Part shown: positions 17,036-26,717 of the stretch, one piece after another
Position numbering within the stretch: position 1 is the stretch's first letter
How the letters are laid out: each line of letters starts with the position of its first letter
From: an uncultured Clostridia bacterium
Lineage (GTDB): Bacteria > Bacillota > Clostridia > Peptostreptococcales > Anaerovoracaceae
Reading direction: 5' to 3'
Assembly: GCA_934255545.1 (NCBI GenBank)
Contig: CAKQOE010000006.1
Span: forward strand, 1-64,000
DNA: 64,000 nt
Program-made: the position numbers and the translations under genes
Notes under the pieces: model-generated
Databases searched by the model: none
Told to the model about the DNA's origin: nothing
What the model saw: only the letters and a program-made list of their open reading frames with translations

Positions 17036-20000
17036 ATGAAACGAAAACTTCTAAGCATTTTGACTGCAGTCACGATGCTCCTAGGCCTTATGCCTCAGAC
17101 TGCGTTCGCCGCGCAGACCGGCAGCAGTGACGCAAGCCGAACCGTATTTGATGCGCTCGGCTTTGACACACGAGCTCCGGCGGGTTATGAACAGGAAGAA
17201 GGCATAACGGATACACCCTTCGGCAAGACTTATACTACTATGGCCGAAGTTGATGAATTATTTCTGATGGATATGGAAAGTAAAAAAGGGGAACTGTACG
17301 GCGACGGATATGTCGGTGGCGATGATGCCCGTTTTTTCAATGATGACAATAAAAATATTGATATTTCCGCCTTTCCGGACGCCACATCGAGTCAAATGAT
17401 AGAAGGAAATTTTTCAACCGCTAACAACGGGCAGAAAAAGAATATTGTAGCACTTTCGTCATATTACCAAAATGGCTCGTACAGCTGGCGACTTGAAACT
17501 GCCGGTGTAAACGGTAAAACCGGTTCTCCTATCTTTGACCGATTCATTTCAGCGACAGGCAGCTCTACTACTCCGGCTAAACTTTATACCGGATGCGCTC
17601 TCACCGCAGGAGACTTCGATGGTGACGGTATAGACGAGATAGCATTCGCTGAAACAAGCCTCAACCGTTTTTCCGTAACAGTATACAAGCTCCAGAAAAC
17701 TTCAGGCGACAGCTATCTTTACAGTGAAAACTGGAAGAAGGCAACAGAATTCAAATCGAACAAGCTGGATGTAGGCAGTAAAAATACACTTGTAAACATG
17801 ATGTCTCTTGTTGCCGCCGATGTCAACAAGGATGGTATTGATGATCTCGCCTTAGCATGCGGCAGTTATTATACTGATGCCGAAAAGTATTACAGTAAAG
17901 TCGCGGTCGCATGGGGCGCGGACCAGGGCAGGATGCTGCTTGAACAAACACCTGTAGATATCGGCAATGTGTACCGTGCCGGGCTTACAGTCAGCGATCT
18001 GAATAACGACGGCCGCAACGAGCTTATCGTCGGAGGAAATACGAAAGACGATGCATCCGATCGTTATGCAGCCATATACGCGTGGAACGGCAGCAGCTTT
18101 GACCAGCTTGCGTCTAAAAGTATAAATACAACCGATGATCTTGACGGTACCTATCGCAGTCTTGCTACAAACGTCGCAAATTTAACTGTCGGCTCGTTTT
18201 ACGGTATTGATGAAGGTCCGTGTATATATCTTGACAGCATCATCCTGAAATACGGCAGCGGTGGTATAACTGTACTTGACCTTGTGGAATGGACAAATCT
18301 TACATATGCTTATTTTCTTGGTGATTTTACAAACTACCAATATTCCGAATGGGGCGCTCGAGCAGCAGACTTTTTCGGCAATGGCAAAGAAGTTGTCGGA
18401 AGCAATATGAGTTTGAGCGGCAAATCTGCGCAGGCTTATGCTTTCGCGCGTCTGAATAATAATAACGGAAAACGTGCTGTAGGAGTATTCACGGATGACG
18501 GCTGCAGGGCAGATAATATCTATGAGACACGCGCGATTCCATTCTGTTTGCCAAATACAGACAATGACACTATAGTTCTCCGTTATACAGGCAAACATTA
18601 TTATACATACGCTGACCCTGAGGTCCTTGCTGTACTTGCGTCTCCGCCTTATTACGCAGACCTTGCGAACGAAGATGACGACAGCCAGATGATCGAGTCA
18701 AAGACATCATACAGCTCAAGCCACGGTTCCGGCGGAGGTTCAACTTACTCTAATTCATTCTCAGTAGGTGTGTATACAAGCTGGGAGCACTCGTTTAAGA
18801 TCTTTAACGTTGAAGTTGCTCACGCAGAGGCAGAAGCCTCGATAAATAACACGTTTACATGGGAAACGCAGCAGACATCGTCTGTTGAATATGAAATAGA
18901 ATATTCAACTATGGCGGGCATGGATTCTGTCGTGATGTACGCGCTTCCTGTCGAGACATATGTCTATGAGGCAACGATGACAGACGGTACAAAGCAGATG
19001 ATGACCGTCAATAAGCCATACAGTCCGTCTGTACGTACGATATCAGCAGATGAATATTCAGACATTCAGAAGGTCTACAGCGATATCCTGCCGGATGTTT
19101 CCGGTGTACTGACCCATACGATCGGTGATCCCGGCAGTTACGCTTCAGATATAAGCGCACTTCCTGACGGACGCAGCCAGACTCTTGTGTATGACGGCAA
19201 TTTTGCTGCTGTAGGTCAGGGCAGCCAGAACACGATCACTCAGTCTATAGCTATGACGACTGAAAAAGAAAACAGCTTTAACTACGATCTTGATATAGAG
19301 ACCAAAGCCGGCGCAGGCGCAGGTGGCATTACTGTAGGCGTTACTGCAGGCTACAGCCATGGCGCGGGATCTGTACATATAACTACTGCAGGCTCGACCT
19401 ACTCCGGTGAAATGAATGGCCTGCCGACACAGGCAAAGAATTACGGTTATACCTTCAACTGGAAATTAGTCGGTTTCCTTTATCAGGGAAAATATCCTGT
19501 TGTTACCTATCTTGTCAATGACGCAACTGAACCTCCTCTTCTGCCGGAAAACTTCGGCGCAAACGAAGATGAGACGACTACTGACCGGATAGCTCTCGAG
19601 TGGGATCATTCCGGAAATGCCGCAGGCTTTATAATTTACCGGTACTTCCAGTCTCCTTCATCATCAGGTTATTATAAGATCGGAACTGTTGAAGGTGACA
19701 GCTACAGTGAAGTTATCGATGGTGTGAGGCATTATCAGTACATAGATACTGGACTTAACGCAGACAGCAGCTATCAGTACCGTATCCAGACTATAGGATC
19801 GTCTCAGCCAAATGCAAGTATACCAAGCGAAGCACTGAGAACATACACTAAGCCTGAGAGTGGTGTACCGCTTGTTGCTGTTTCTGATGATAAGCTGGAT
19901 ACATATCCAGATATCAGTCTCAGTACGACTGCCTATATTACCAACTCTGATGAGTTCAAAAACGCAAAGATTTACTATCAGTGGCAGAAGAAGTCAGGTC

Positions 20001-23000
20001 GTAATTGGAAAAATGTTGCAGGAGAAGATGCGGCAACACTTACCTTCCAGTATCCTGATAAGGGCGTTGAAGGTCTTTATCGCTGCAAGGTCAGCGTTTT
20101 GACAGGGCATAATCTGGTAACATCTTACTCCCCTGAAACTACGGTCACATTTACGCAGCGCAATTCAGAGATCAAAGAACTAAATATTGACGGAAATAAG
20201 CTTACCGCTGTCGTCAAAGGAATCGGAACATATTCCAAACCAAGCGGCACCGTAAACTTTATCCTCAGCGCTACTGACGGAACGCAGACTGTTTACACTG
20301 CCAACGTCAAAGCTGACGGTAAAGCAGAAGTGACAGTTGATAAAGCTTCTGCCATGTATAAGCTTAGCGCAACCTACAGCGGCAGCAAAATTTTCCTGCC
20401 TGCAAGCTATGAGCCGGAAGAGCCTCTTTTCTATGCCGAGGGCGTACAGAACGGCAGCTTTGTAGACGTTAAAGACAGCTATGTTTACGGTGATGAATTC
20501 AATTTCATAAAGTACACAATTACAGACGGTAATGTCACAAGTGAGATCTTTAAGCCTGATAAGAATGCCTGGAATCTGAGCGGACTTGGTGACGAAGCTG
20601 CCAGACAGCGTTTTTATGATGGTTATGCCGGAAATGCATATACCGGTAAAGTGGATTACTACTTCTGGGACGGAGGCGGCAGCAACCTGGGTGAAAAGCA
20701 CTATATCACAATAGTTCCGCATCCTCTTACTGTTACCGGTCTTCCGGAGACTCTTACTGTTTCGATCGATGATCTCTCTACTGCAGAGAAAAGAGAAGCA
20801 CTGCAGAATGAACTTCTTAATAAATTAAAAATAGATGGTGTTGTTGATAAGTGGGATGAAGAGAAATTCTCTCTTAAAAAACTATCCATTCGTATCCAAA
20901 AACAGGGATATCTATGGTCAGATCTCACTGCAAACAGCTCAATTACGCCAGGCGTCTACACTATGAAGCCCGGCTTAACAGGTCTGGGCAACTACGATGC
21001 TTCGATATGTACAGGCAAGCTCATCATCCTTGGCACGAGCTATCCTGTAAGTGCCAGGGTAGCAGACGAACAGCAGACTTTCGGTTCAGTATCAGTTGCG
21101 TATCCTGAAAATGTATCTTCTGCCGCAGTCGGTCAGACGCTTATTTTCAAAGCTTCTGCCAACCCAGGCTATACAGTTAAGCAGTGGATAGACGCAAACA
21201 CCGGTGAAATGATCGAAGGAAGTGCCGGTATCGATACACTTACACTGACGCAGACAGACGCCGGTACAAACGTTATAGTGGAATTCCAGAAAAAGAGGAA
21301 CACGCTTACTACTTCTGTTACACCTACAAACGCAGGCAGGGTAACTACAGAAGACAAATATTTCAAAAATGGAAACGCGTATAATTCAGGTTATGAGATC
21401 AATTTCACAGCAGAACCAAATGACGGATGGCACTTCGTTGGATGGGAATACTTTGTAACAGGTCAAAACGCTGTCTACGGCGATGAAGAGACATATACCG
21501 TACTCATGCCTGACAACAGTGTCCAGCTTCTTGCAAAATTCGAGCGTGATACTTACAGACTTACGCTAAGTGAAGGTTTAGCAGCGTACGATAATAACGG
21601 CAATCATATTTCCGATCTTTCCGCCGTCACCGGCGATACGGAAATCACTGTAAAGCCTGCAGCAGGCTATACGCTTGATACTGACGCTGAATGGAGCGTA
21701 AACGGCGTACCTCTCGATCCTCAGCCTGAGAACGGTGAATACAGCTTCACAATGATGAATGATGTAAGTATTTCCGTTCCTGTTATCGCTCAGACATTTT
21801 CTATCGTTCTTAACACTGAAAATCTGACCGGCGGCACAGCCGATCTCACGGGCGTAAACGAAAACGGAACTGCTGTGGCAGGAACAAACGTAACATTTGC
21901 AGCTGAACCGGATCGCGGCTACGACTTCACCGGTTGGACAAATGAAAGCGATGTAACTGTAAGCACGAGTACAAATTACACATTCACCGTCAGCGGTGAC
22001 ATTACTCTGAGACCTGTATTTACTGAGAAAACAAGCAAAACTTTCACTGTCGGTGAAAAACTTGAATGGGAGATCACAGACGCTGCAGGCAATGTGATCG
22101 AGACTGATACTGAAAAACTCTATCCGGGTGAAACTCTCAAACTCACCGCTCAGCCAAGAAGCGGAGATATGGTCAAAGGCTGGACGTTAAACGATAATTA
22201 TATCGCAAATACAACTAAGACCAGAACGTTTGATTATAATGAGTTGTCTGACAGCAATGATTTTACTGTCACTTTCCAGCCGGTAACATATTTCAAGGTA
22301 GAATTTGCCGATAACGTTACTGCTAAAGCAGATAGCAAAACTATTGCTTCAGGTGACGACGTTGCCGCAGGCAGTAAAATGATATTCAGTTACAACGGAT
22401 CTGACGGAAACGTAACTAGATGGAAAAACGGTGAAACAGAATATCCTCTCATGAAGGATCTTATCATCGAAGCTCTCTCGGAAGATCTTAATATTACATT
22501 AGAGACAGGTGAATTGACATTCTTTAACGTTGAAGACAGCAGTACAGAAACTGATAAGCATTATATCGTTAACGTAACCGGTACTTATAAGGATAACGAT
22601 AGATATGCTGAAAATTCTTCTGTAACTGTCACTGTGATGCCTGAAAGCGGATTCAGCATTACCGATGTAAGCTGTGAGGCTGCTGAATTCATAAATGATG
22701 AAGCCAACGGCATCTGGAAAGCTGACATTGAAAACATAACAGGTGACATAAGTTATACCGTTTCAACTGAAAAGACCGTTCCGAAACACACTCTCACTTT
22801 CAACACAAACGGCGGCAGCGATATAGCGCCTGTTACTGACAAGGAAAACTCTGTCATCGACATCTCACAGTACGTTCCTTCAAAGTCAGGCTATAAGTTC
22901 AACGGATGGTTTACAGACAGCGAGCTTAAGACTGCTGCGGGCAGCAGCATAACTCTTACCGGTGATATTACGCTTTACGCGGGATGGACTTCAGATTCAG

Positions 23001-23875
23001 GCTCCGGCGGTGGCGGTGGCGGCGGAGGTTCTTCTTCCGGCGGTTCAGGCAGCACAACGACTCCTGTAACTCCGCCTTCGACAGATACGACTCCGGGAAC
23101 TTCAGACAACACGATTGCGATCGGCTCTGTAACTGACGCTTCCGGCAATAAGCTTGAGACAACTGCCGGAAAGGACGGCTCTGTAACTGTAAAGACAGGT
23201 TCAGACAAGGATTCTGTCATAATCGCAGATATAAAGAACGCAGGTCCGGGCACTGCAGCATACATCGTAAAACCTGACGGCACGGAAGAGCTTGTACGCG
23301 ATTCTGTTGTTTTAAACGGCAGGCTTTACATGAACATACCTGACGGCGCTGCCATAAAGGCTGGCGACAGAAGCACGAAGTTCTCTGATGTTGACGAAAG
23401 ATCCTGGTCTGCTGACGCTATAGCGTTTGTTTCAGGCCACGGCCTCTTCAACGGAACGTCTGCTGACAGCTTCAGTCCTTCTGCTGAAATGACGCGCGAG
23501 ATGCTCATGACTGTAATAGCAAGACTCAACGGCGCCGATACATCCGGCGACGCTCTCGCTAAGGGCATGGCCTGGGCTGTTGAAAACGGCATATCTGACG
23601 GTTCAAACCCTAAGGGATCCATAACGCGCGAGCAGATCGCGGCTATGCTCTACAGGAACGCAGGCGAACCTGACGTAACTTACGACAGCTCGCACCTGGC
23701 TAAATTCAGCGATGCTTCTGAAATATCCGGATATGCTGAAAAAGCCATGCTCTGGGCTGCTGAAGCCGGTATCATCAACGGAACGACCGATAACAGGCTC
23801 CTGCCTCGCGCAAACGCTACGCGCGAACAGGTCGCTCAGATGATGCTCAACTACGTTTCTTCGCTTTACAGATAA
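17036..23875 (+). CDS. giant secreted S-layer-anchored protein with FG-GAP, fibronectin III, B-repeat and SLH domains
   Basis: This 2279-residue secreted protein starts with a signal peptide (MKRKLLSILTAVTMLLG, cut near AFAA). FG-GAP/VCBS calcium-loop repeats follow (DFDGDGIDEIA near 194, VNKDGIDDLAL near 262, DLNNDGRNELIVGG near 321). Next is an unusual serine/threonine/glycine-rich beta region (about 555-810), then a fibronectin III domain (about 833-939) and an Ig-like segment. Divergent InlB/B-repeat-like modules with GW...F cores follow at about 1425-1480 and 1589-1665, and a Listeria-Bacteroides repeat at about 1919-1985. A polyglycine-Ser-Thr-Pro linker leads to three SLH domains (about 2115-2279) that bind cell-wall polymer. 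A role as adhesin or surface effector is likely. The function of the 555-810 region is open. Confidence 0.88.
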   Translation: MKRKLLSILTAVTMLLGLMPQTAFAAQTGSSDASRTVFDALGFDTRAPAGYEQEEGITDTPFGKTYTTMAEVDELFLMDMESKKGELYGDGYVGGDDARFFNDDNKNIDISAFPDATSSQMIEGNFSTANNGQKKNIVALSSYYQNGSYSWRLETAGVNGKTGSPIFDRFISATGSSTTPAKLYTGCALTAGDFDGDGIDEIAFAETSLNRFSVTVYKLQKTSGDSYLYSENWKKATEFKSNKLDVGSKNTLVNMMSLVAADVNKDGIDDLALACGSYYTDAEKYYSKVAVAWGADQGRMLLEQTPVDIGNVYRAGLTVSDLNNDGRNELIVGGNTKDDASDRYAAIYAWNGSSFDQLASKSINTTDDLDGTYRSLATNVANLTVGSFYGIDEGPCIYLDSIILKYGSGGITVLDLVEWTNLTYAYFLGDFTNYQYSEWGARAADFFGNGKEVVGSNMSLSGKSAQAYAFARLNNNNGKRAVGVFTDDGCRADNIYETRAIPFCLPNTDNDTIVLRYTGKHYYTYADPEVLAVLASPPYYADLANEDDDSQMIESKTSYSSSHGSGGGSTYSNSFSVGVYTSWEHSFKIFNVEVAHAEAEASINNTFTWETQQTSSVEYEIEYSTMAGMDSVVMYALPVETYVYEATMTDGTKQMMTVNKPYSPSVRTISADEYSDIQKVYSDILPDVSGVLTHTIGDPGSYASDISALPDGRSQTLVYDGNFAAVGQGSQNTITQSIAMTTEKENSFNYDLDIETKAGAGAGGITVGVTAGYSHGAGSVHITTAGSTYSGEMNGLPTQAKNYGYTFNWKLVGFLYQGKYPVVTYLVNDATEPPLLPENFGANEDETTTDRIALEWDHSGNAAGFIIYRYFQSPSSSGYYKIGTVEGDSYSEVIDGVRHYQYIDTGLNADSSYQYRIQTIGSSQPNASIPSEALRTYTKPESGVPLVAVSDDKLDTYPDISLSTTAYITNSDEFKNAKIYYQWQKKSGRNWKNVAGEDAATLTFQYPDKGVEGLYRCKVSVLTGHNLVTSYSPETTVTFTQRNSEIKELNIDGNKLTAVVKGIGTYSKPSGTVNFILSATDGTQTVYTANVKADGKAEVTVDKASAMYKLSATYSGSKIFLPASYEPEEPLFYAEGVQNGSFVDVKDSYVYGDEFNFIKYTITDGNVTSEIFKPDKNAWNLSGLGDEAARQRFYDGYAGNAYTGKVDYYFWDGGGSNLGEKHYITIVPHPLTVTGLPETLTVSIDDLSTAEKREALQNELLNKLKIDGVVDKWDEEKFSLKKLSIRIQKQGYLWSDLTANSSITPGVYTMKPGLTGLGNYDASICTGKLIILGTSYPVSARVADEQQTFGSVSVAYPENVSSAAVGQTLIFKASANPGYTVKQWIDANTGEMIEGSAGIDTLTLTQTDAGTNVIVEFQKKRNTLTTSVTPTNAGRVTTEDKYFKNGNAYNSGYEINFTAEPNDGWHFVGWEYFVTGQNAVYGDEETYTVLMPDNSVQLLAKFERDTYRLTLSEGLAAYDNNGNHISDLSAVTGDTEITVKPAAGYTLDTDAEWSVNGVPLDPQPENGEYSFTMMNDVSISVPVIAQTFSIVLNTENLTGGTADLTGVNENGTAVAGTNVTFAAEPDRGYDFTGWTNESDVTVSTSTNYTFTVSGDITLRPVFTEKTSKTFTVGEKLEWEITDAAGNVIETDTEKLYPGETLKLTAQPRSGDMVKGWTLNDNYIANTTKTRTFDYNELSDSNDFTVTFQPVTYFKVEFADNVTAKADSKTIASGDDVAAGSKMIFSYNGSDGNVTRWKNGETEYPLMKDLIIEALSEDLNITLETGELTFFNVEDSSTETDKHYIVNVTGTYKDNDRYAENSSVTVTVMPESGFSITDVSCEAAEFINDEANGIWKADIENITGDISYTVSTEKTVPKHTLTFNTNGGSDIAPVTDKENSVIDISQYVPSKSGYKFNGWFTDSELKTAAGSSITLTGDITLYAGWTSDSGSGGGGGGGGSSSGGSGSTTTPVTPPSTDTTPGTSDNTIAIGSVTDASGNKLETTAGKDGSVTVKTGSDKDSVIIADIKNAGPGTAAYIVKPDGTEELVRDSVVLNGRLYMNIPDGAAIKAGDRSTKFSDVDERSWSADAIAFVSGHGLFNGTSADSFSPSAEMTREMLMTVIARLNGADTSGDALAKGMAWAVENGISDGSNPKGSITREQIAAMLYRNAGEPDVTYDSSHLAKFSDASEISGYAEKAMLWAAEAGIINGTTDNRLLPRANATREQVAQMMLNYVSSLYR

Positions 23876-23936
23876 TAAACGGTTCTTAAAAACTGTTTAT
23901 TTAAAATTTTTCTTTCTCAACTTTAATACACAGTAA

Positions 23937-23975
23937 AAAGGTACTGCTCCTGTAATGGGGGCAGTACCTTTATTT
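23937..23975. terminator. bidirectional terminator between surface protein and cbiD
   Basis: An eleven-base stem AAAGGTACTGC/GCAGTACCTTT with A-rich left and T-rich right flanks, between two convergent genes. Confidence 0.88.
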
Positions 23976-23989
23976 GATTGATTTTTCTG

Positions 23990-25498
23990 TTATTCGATTA
24001 CTTTTTCTGCCAGTATTTCCATGTCGTTTGAAATGATAATGAAGCGTATACGCGGCATGCCGTTTTCCGATCCGCTGCAGCGCCGTTTTATGTGGTATAT
24101 GGCCTTCTCTGCTATTATGCGCATCGTTGCATCCAGTAATGAATGCTTTTCGGCATCAATATTTTCACTGCGATCAATGTTTCCATAGCTGCAGGCGTCA
24201 CCGCCTGTTATGGCCGTTCCGGCCTCCTTCAGCACTTCGATAGCCGCGTCAGTAGTCACGCAGCTGTTGAGCGCAGCCATGAGGCTGCAGACAGCTTCTG
24301 CGCTGTTTTTCCGGTCGTACCGGTATCCATTATCACTACAGGCGCTATCGTCGTTCTGCGAGCCGTTCAGAAGCTCTGACGCGGCCGTAAAGGCACAGCG
24401 CATAAGTATATCCATACGGCAGTCGGCATTTCGCGAGTGTGTATTGAATATCCCGCCGGCGAGCTTTACAAGTTTTCCCAGATTTCCGGCGATCACTATC
24501 TCCGGTATCCCCAGCTCACACGCGCAGTCGAGCGCTTCGCCTATGAAGTTGCTGCATTTTACTGTCTGACCTTCTGCTGCGCCGAGCTTTTCAGCTGCAA
24601 ATTTCATACCGTAGTTTCCCGGAACGATGACCACAGCATCGCGCTTTACGCGGCGCGCAACTGTCTCCTGTGCTGTTTCCGCAGCGCCGTCACCGCAAAT
24701 ATCGGCCGCGCCATCCGTACTGTTTACTCCGTCAGCCGCATCACAATATGCGCTTAACTCAAGCCATTTAACGCGCATCTCGGCGCGTATCGTTTCTATG
24801 AGCGCCGGCTCGCTCATCGGCTCTACTATTCCTGTGCTTCCAAGTATGGAAATTCCTCCCTGTATTCCAAGTACGGGATTGAATGTTTTTTCTGCTATTT
24901 CGGCGCCGCCGGGAACGGATATCGTTATCGTAAGCGCGCCGTCGTAGTCGGCTTCGTCGCATATCTGCAGGACGGCGTCTGTTATCATGCGGCGCGGCCC
25001 GGAATTTATGGCTGCCGCGCCTGCGGGCTGGTCAAGGCCTGCTTTTGTTACGGTGCCTACTCCGGGACCGCCTTTTATTATTATGCGTTCTTTTGTTGGG
25101 GCGGTCCGGCCGACGCGGCTTATTTCCTGTTCAGGCGGGTCGGTCCGGCCGACGCGGCTTGCTCCGTGTTCAGGCGGGTCGGCGTTTTTAGGGTTTAACG
25201 CAGCGGCGCCTGCGTGGCTGCCTGCCGCTGTACGCTGCACTTCGGCATATATCAGCAGCCCGTCTGTAACATCTATATCAGCTCCCGCATCCTTTCTGAC
25301 AGCGCACCTTGCCCAGCCGTCACCGCGCGTTGTATCCTCAACAGAAAACCTCACCGCGCTGCCTTTAAGCACAAGCTCCGTATCTGCAGCTACCCTGTCA
25401 TTAAGCAGCATATCAGCAGCCGCCCTCGCCGCAGCTGCAGCGCACGCCCCGGTAGTATAGCCGCATCTCAGATTTTTACCGTATTTATAAATATTCAT
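23990..25498 (-). CDS. cbiD: cobalt-precorrin-5B C1-methyltransferase (CbiD) with internal repeat insert
   Basis: This SAM-dependent enzyme methylates C1 of cobalt-precorrin-5B. The N-terminal RCGYTTGACAAAAARAA and the IIIKGGPGVGTVTKAGL core identify it. I start at 25498 (MNIYKYGKNLRCGYTTG), nine bases after GGAAGGG, instead of the GTG at 25537. At 502 residues it is well above the usual 360-380. Part of the excess is a low-complexity insert that includes two 13-residue repeats (DPPEHGASRVGRT, DPPEQEISRVGRT), and there are other alanine/aspartate-rich loops farther on. It stands alone, away from the other cbi genes. Confidence 0.9.
   Translation of the reverse strand: MNIYKYGKNLRCGYTTGACAAAAARAAADMLLNDRVAADTELVLKGSAVRFSVEDTTRGDGWARCAVRKDAGADIDVTDGLLIYAEVQRTAAGSHAGAAALNPKNADPPEHGASRVGRTDPPEQEISRVGRTAPTKERIIIKGGPGVGTVTKAGLDQPAGAAAINSGPRRMITDAVLQICDEADYDGALTITISVPGGAEIAEKTFNPVLGIQGGISILGSTGIVEPMSEPALIETIRAEMRVKWLELSAYCDAADGVNSTDGAADICGDGAAETAQETVARRVKRDAVVIVPGNYGMKFAAEKLGAAEGQTVKCSNFIGEALDCACELGIPEIVIAGNLGKLVKLAGGIFNTHSRNADCRMDILMRCAFTAASELLNGSQNDDSACSDNGYRYDRKNSAEAVCSLMAALNSCVTTDAAIEVLKEAGTAITGGDACSYGNIDRSENIDAEKHSLLDATMRIIAEKAIYHIKRRCSGSENGMPRIRFIIISNDMEILAEKVIE
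25103..25180. repeat. two in-frame 39-base repeats inside cbiD
   Basis: Two head-to-tail 39-base units begin GGTCCGGCCGACGCGGCTT and differ at a few bases. The junction forms the near-palindrome GTCGGTCCGGCCGAC (25139-25153), a relative of the intergenic GCC-N-GGC palindromes. Confidence 0.85.
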
Positions 25499-25638
25499 CC
25501 CTGCATACCCTTCCTGCGCAGCTTCTTCATCCCTCACTTACAATAACGTATAACAACAATTCTACTATACAGCAAAAAACCATTCAATACATCCATAAAC
25601 AAAGCCGCCTGATAGTCAACCATTCGCATCATCAAGGG

Positions 25639-25667
25639 TTGACAATCAACAATACTAACGCTATACT
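25639..25667 (+). promoter_or_regulatory. near-consensus promoter for the DUF1284 gene
   Basis: TTGACA, exactly 17 bases, TATACT. The -35 also lies in the right arm of an inverted repeat GTCAACC...GGTTGAC, which could be an operator. Confidence 0.75.
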
Positions 25668-25677
25668 TCAACTCATA

Positions 25678-25694
25678 CGTCCGCCCGGCGGACG
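25678..25694. repeat. GCC-N-GGC palindrome CGTCCGCCCGGCGGACG
   Basis: A perfect 17-base palindrome beginning about 11 bases after the -10, so at the very 5' end of the predicted transcript. Confidence 0.78.
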
Positions 25695-25758
25695 CACATC
25701 TTTTGTCCATTACAGCATCAGATCGCATTGATGCATAAACACAAAACAGGTATACAGC

Positions 25759-26154
25759 ATGATAAGATTACGACCTCACCACCTGCTCTGCACTCAGAGC
25801 TACGAAGGCATGGGCTACAGCCACGACTTCATCGAAAACATGAATAAAATAACAGACATACTGCGCAGCATGCCCGACACAAAAATACAGCTCGTATTCA
25901 CTACAGACTCATTGTGCGCGTCATGTCCGCACATGCGCGGCGAAGATCTTTGCGACTCTCAGGATAATGTCAAAGCGTTTGACCGCCGCATGATCGAAGA
26001 ATTTGGTCTCGAAGAAAAAGAATACATCTACAGCGAGATCACACAGACGATCGACGCTCAGATGACAGAAAACCGCCTGCGGACCATATGCCGCGGCTGC
26101 AGCTGGATAGACTGCAGCGCCTGCATAGATCGAATATGCAAATGTTCCGAATGA
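25759..26154 (+). CDS. DUF1284 family cysteine-rich protein, probable iron-sulfur protein
   Basis: This 131-residue cytosolic protein starts IRLRPHHLLC, the DUF1284 signature. It holds CASCPHMRGEDLC in the middle and CRGCSWIDCSACIDRICKC at the end, enough cysteines to bind iron-sulfur clusters. Family members are common in anaerobes and methanogens and their reaction is unknown. The ribosome binding site is weak. It is the only rightward gene between cbiD and the atp operon. Confidence 0.85.
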   Translation: MIRLRPHHLLCTQSYEGMGYSHDFIENMNKITDILRSMPDTKIQLVFTTDSLCASCPHMRGEDLCDSQDNVKAFDRRMIEEFGLEEKEYIYSEITQTIDAQMTENRLRTICRGCSWIDCSACIDRICKCSE

Positions 26155-26158
26155 TACG

Positions 26159-26196
26159 GCGCGCCCGCCGCGCCGGTGCTCGCGCGATGACGCGCG
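26159..26196. repeat. two adjacent GC hairpins downstream of DUF1284
   Basis: GGCGCG-CCCGC-CGCGCC (26159-26175) is followed by CGCGCG-ATGA-CGCGCG (26181-26196). They belong to the two hairpin sets, the second with an ATGA loop instead of GTGA. Confidence 0.55.
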
Positions 26197-26212
26197 CAGT
26201 TATACGCATACA

Positions 26213-26247
26213 AAAAACGGAGACCGATATGGATCTCCGTTTTTTTG
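26213..26247. terminator. bidirectional terminator between DUF1284 and atpC
   Basis: The stem ACGGAGA/TCTCCGT is flanked by a run of A on the left and seven T on the right, between convergent genes. Confidence 0.88.
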
Positions 26248-26273
26248 TAATATTACATGAATATTTATTGTTA

Positions 26274-26684
26274 TTATCTGCGTCCGCTCTTGCTTGTGAC
26301 CTTGAGTCGAGCCATGGCTCTTGAGAGAGCCGCCTGGCTGTGTACATACTCGCGTTCGCTTTTTTTGAGGCGGATACGTTCTTCTGCTCTTTCTTTCGCA
26401 AGCTGAGCACGCTTGATGTCGATATCTTCAGGTCTTTCTACGAAGTCACATATTAAAATGACTCTGTCACCAAGGATCTCGACAAAACCGTTACCTACTG
26501 CGGCAAGCTTCTGTTCGCCGTTTACTGTGTAACGCAGCTCGCCGGCAACTACAGGCGCAACCATGAGTTCATGATCGGCAAGTACGCCGTGTTCGCCATC
26601 GAGACTCGGAAATACGAGCATCTCAGCGTCGCCTGAGTAGAATACCTTGTCAGTAGCAACGATCTCCAGCTTAAATGTTTTCAT
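26274..26684 (-). CDS. atpC: F1Fo ATP synthase epsilon subunit
   Basis: This central-stalk subunit couples rotation and inhibits ATP hydrolysis. The 136-residue protein has the N-terminal beta sandwich (FPSLDGEHGVLADHE) and a C-terminal helical pair (AKERAEERIRLKKS). It is the last gene of the atp operon, 33 bases after atpD, followed by the terminator at 26213-26247. Confidence 0.95.
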   Translation of the reverse strand: MKTFKLEIVATDKVFYSGDAEMLVFPSLDGEHGVLADHELMVAPVVAGELRYTVNGEQKLAAVGNGFVEILGDRVILICDFVERPEDIDIKRAQLAKERAEERIRLKKSEREYVHSQAALSRAMARLKVTSKSGRR

Positions 26685-26717
26685 ATATGCACCTCACACT
26701 TTCATTTGAAAATGCAA

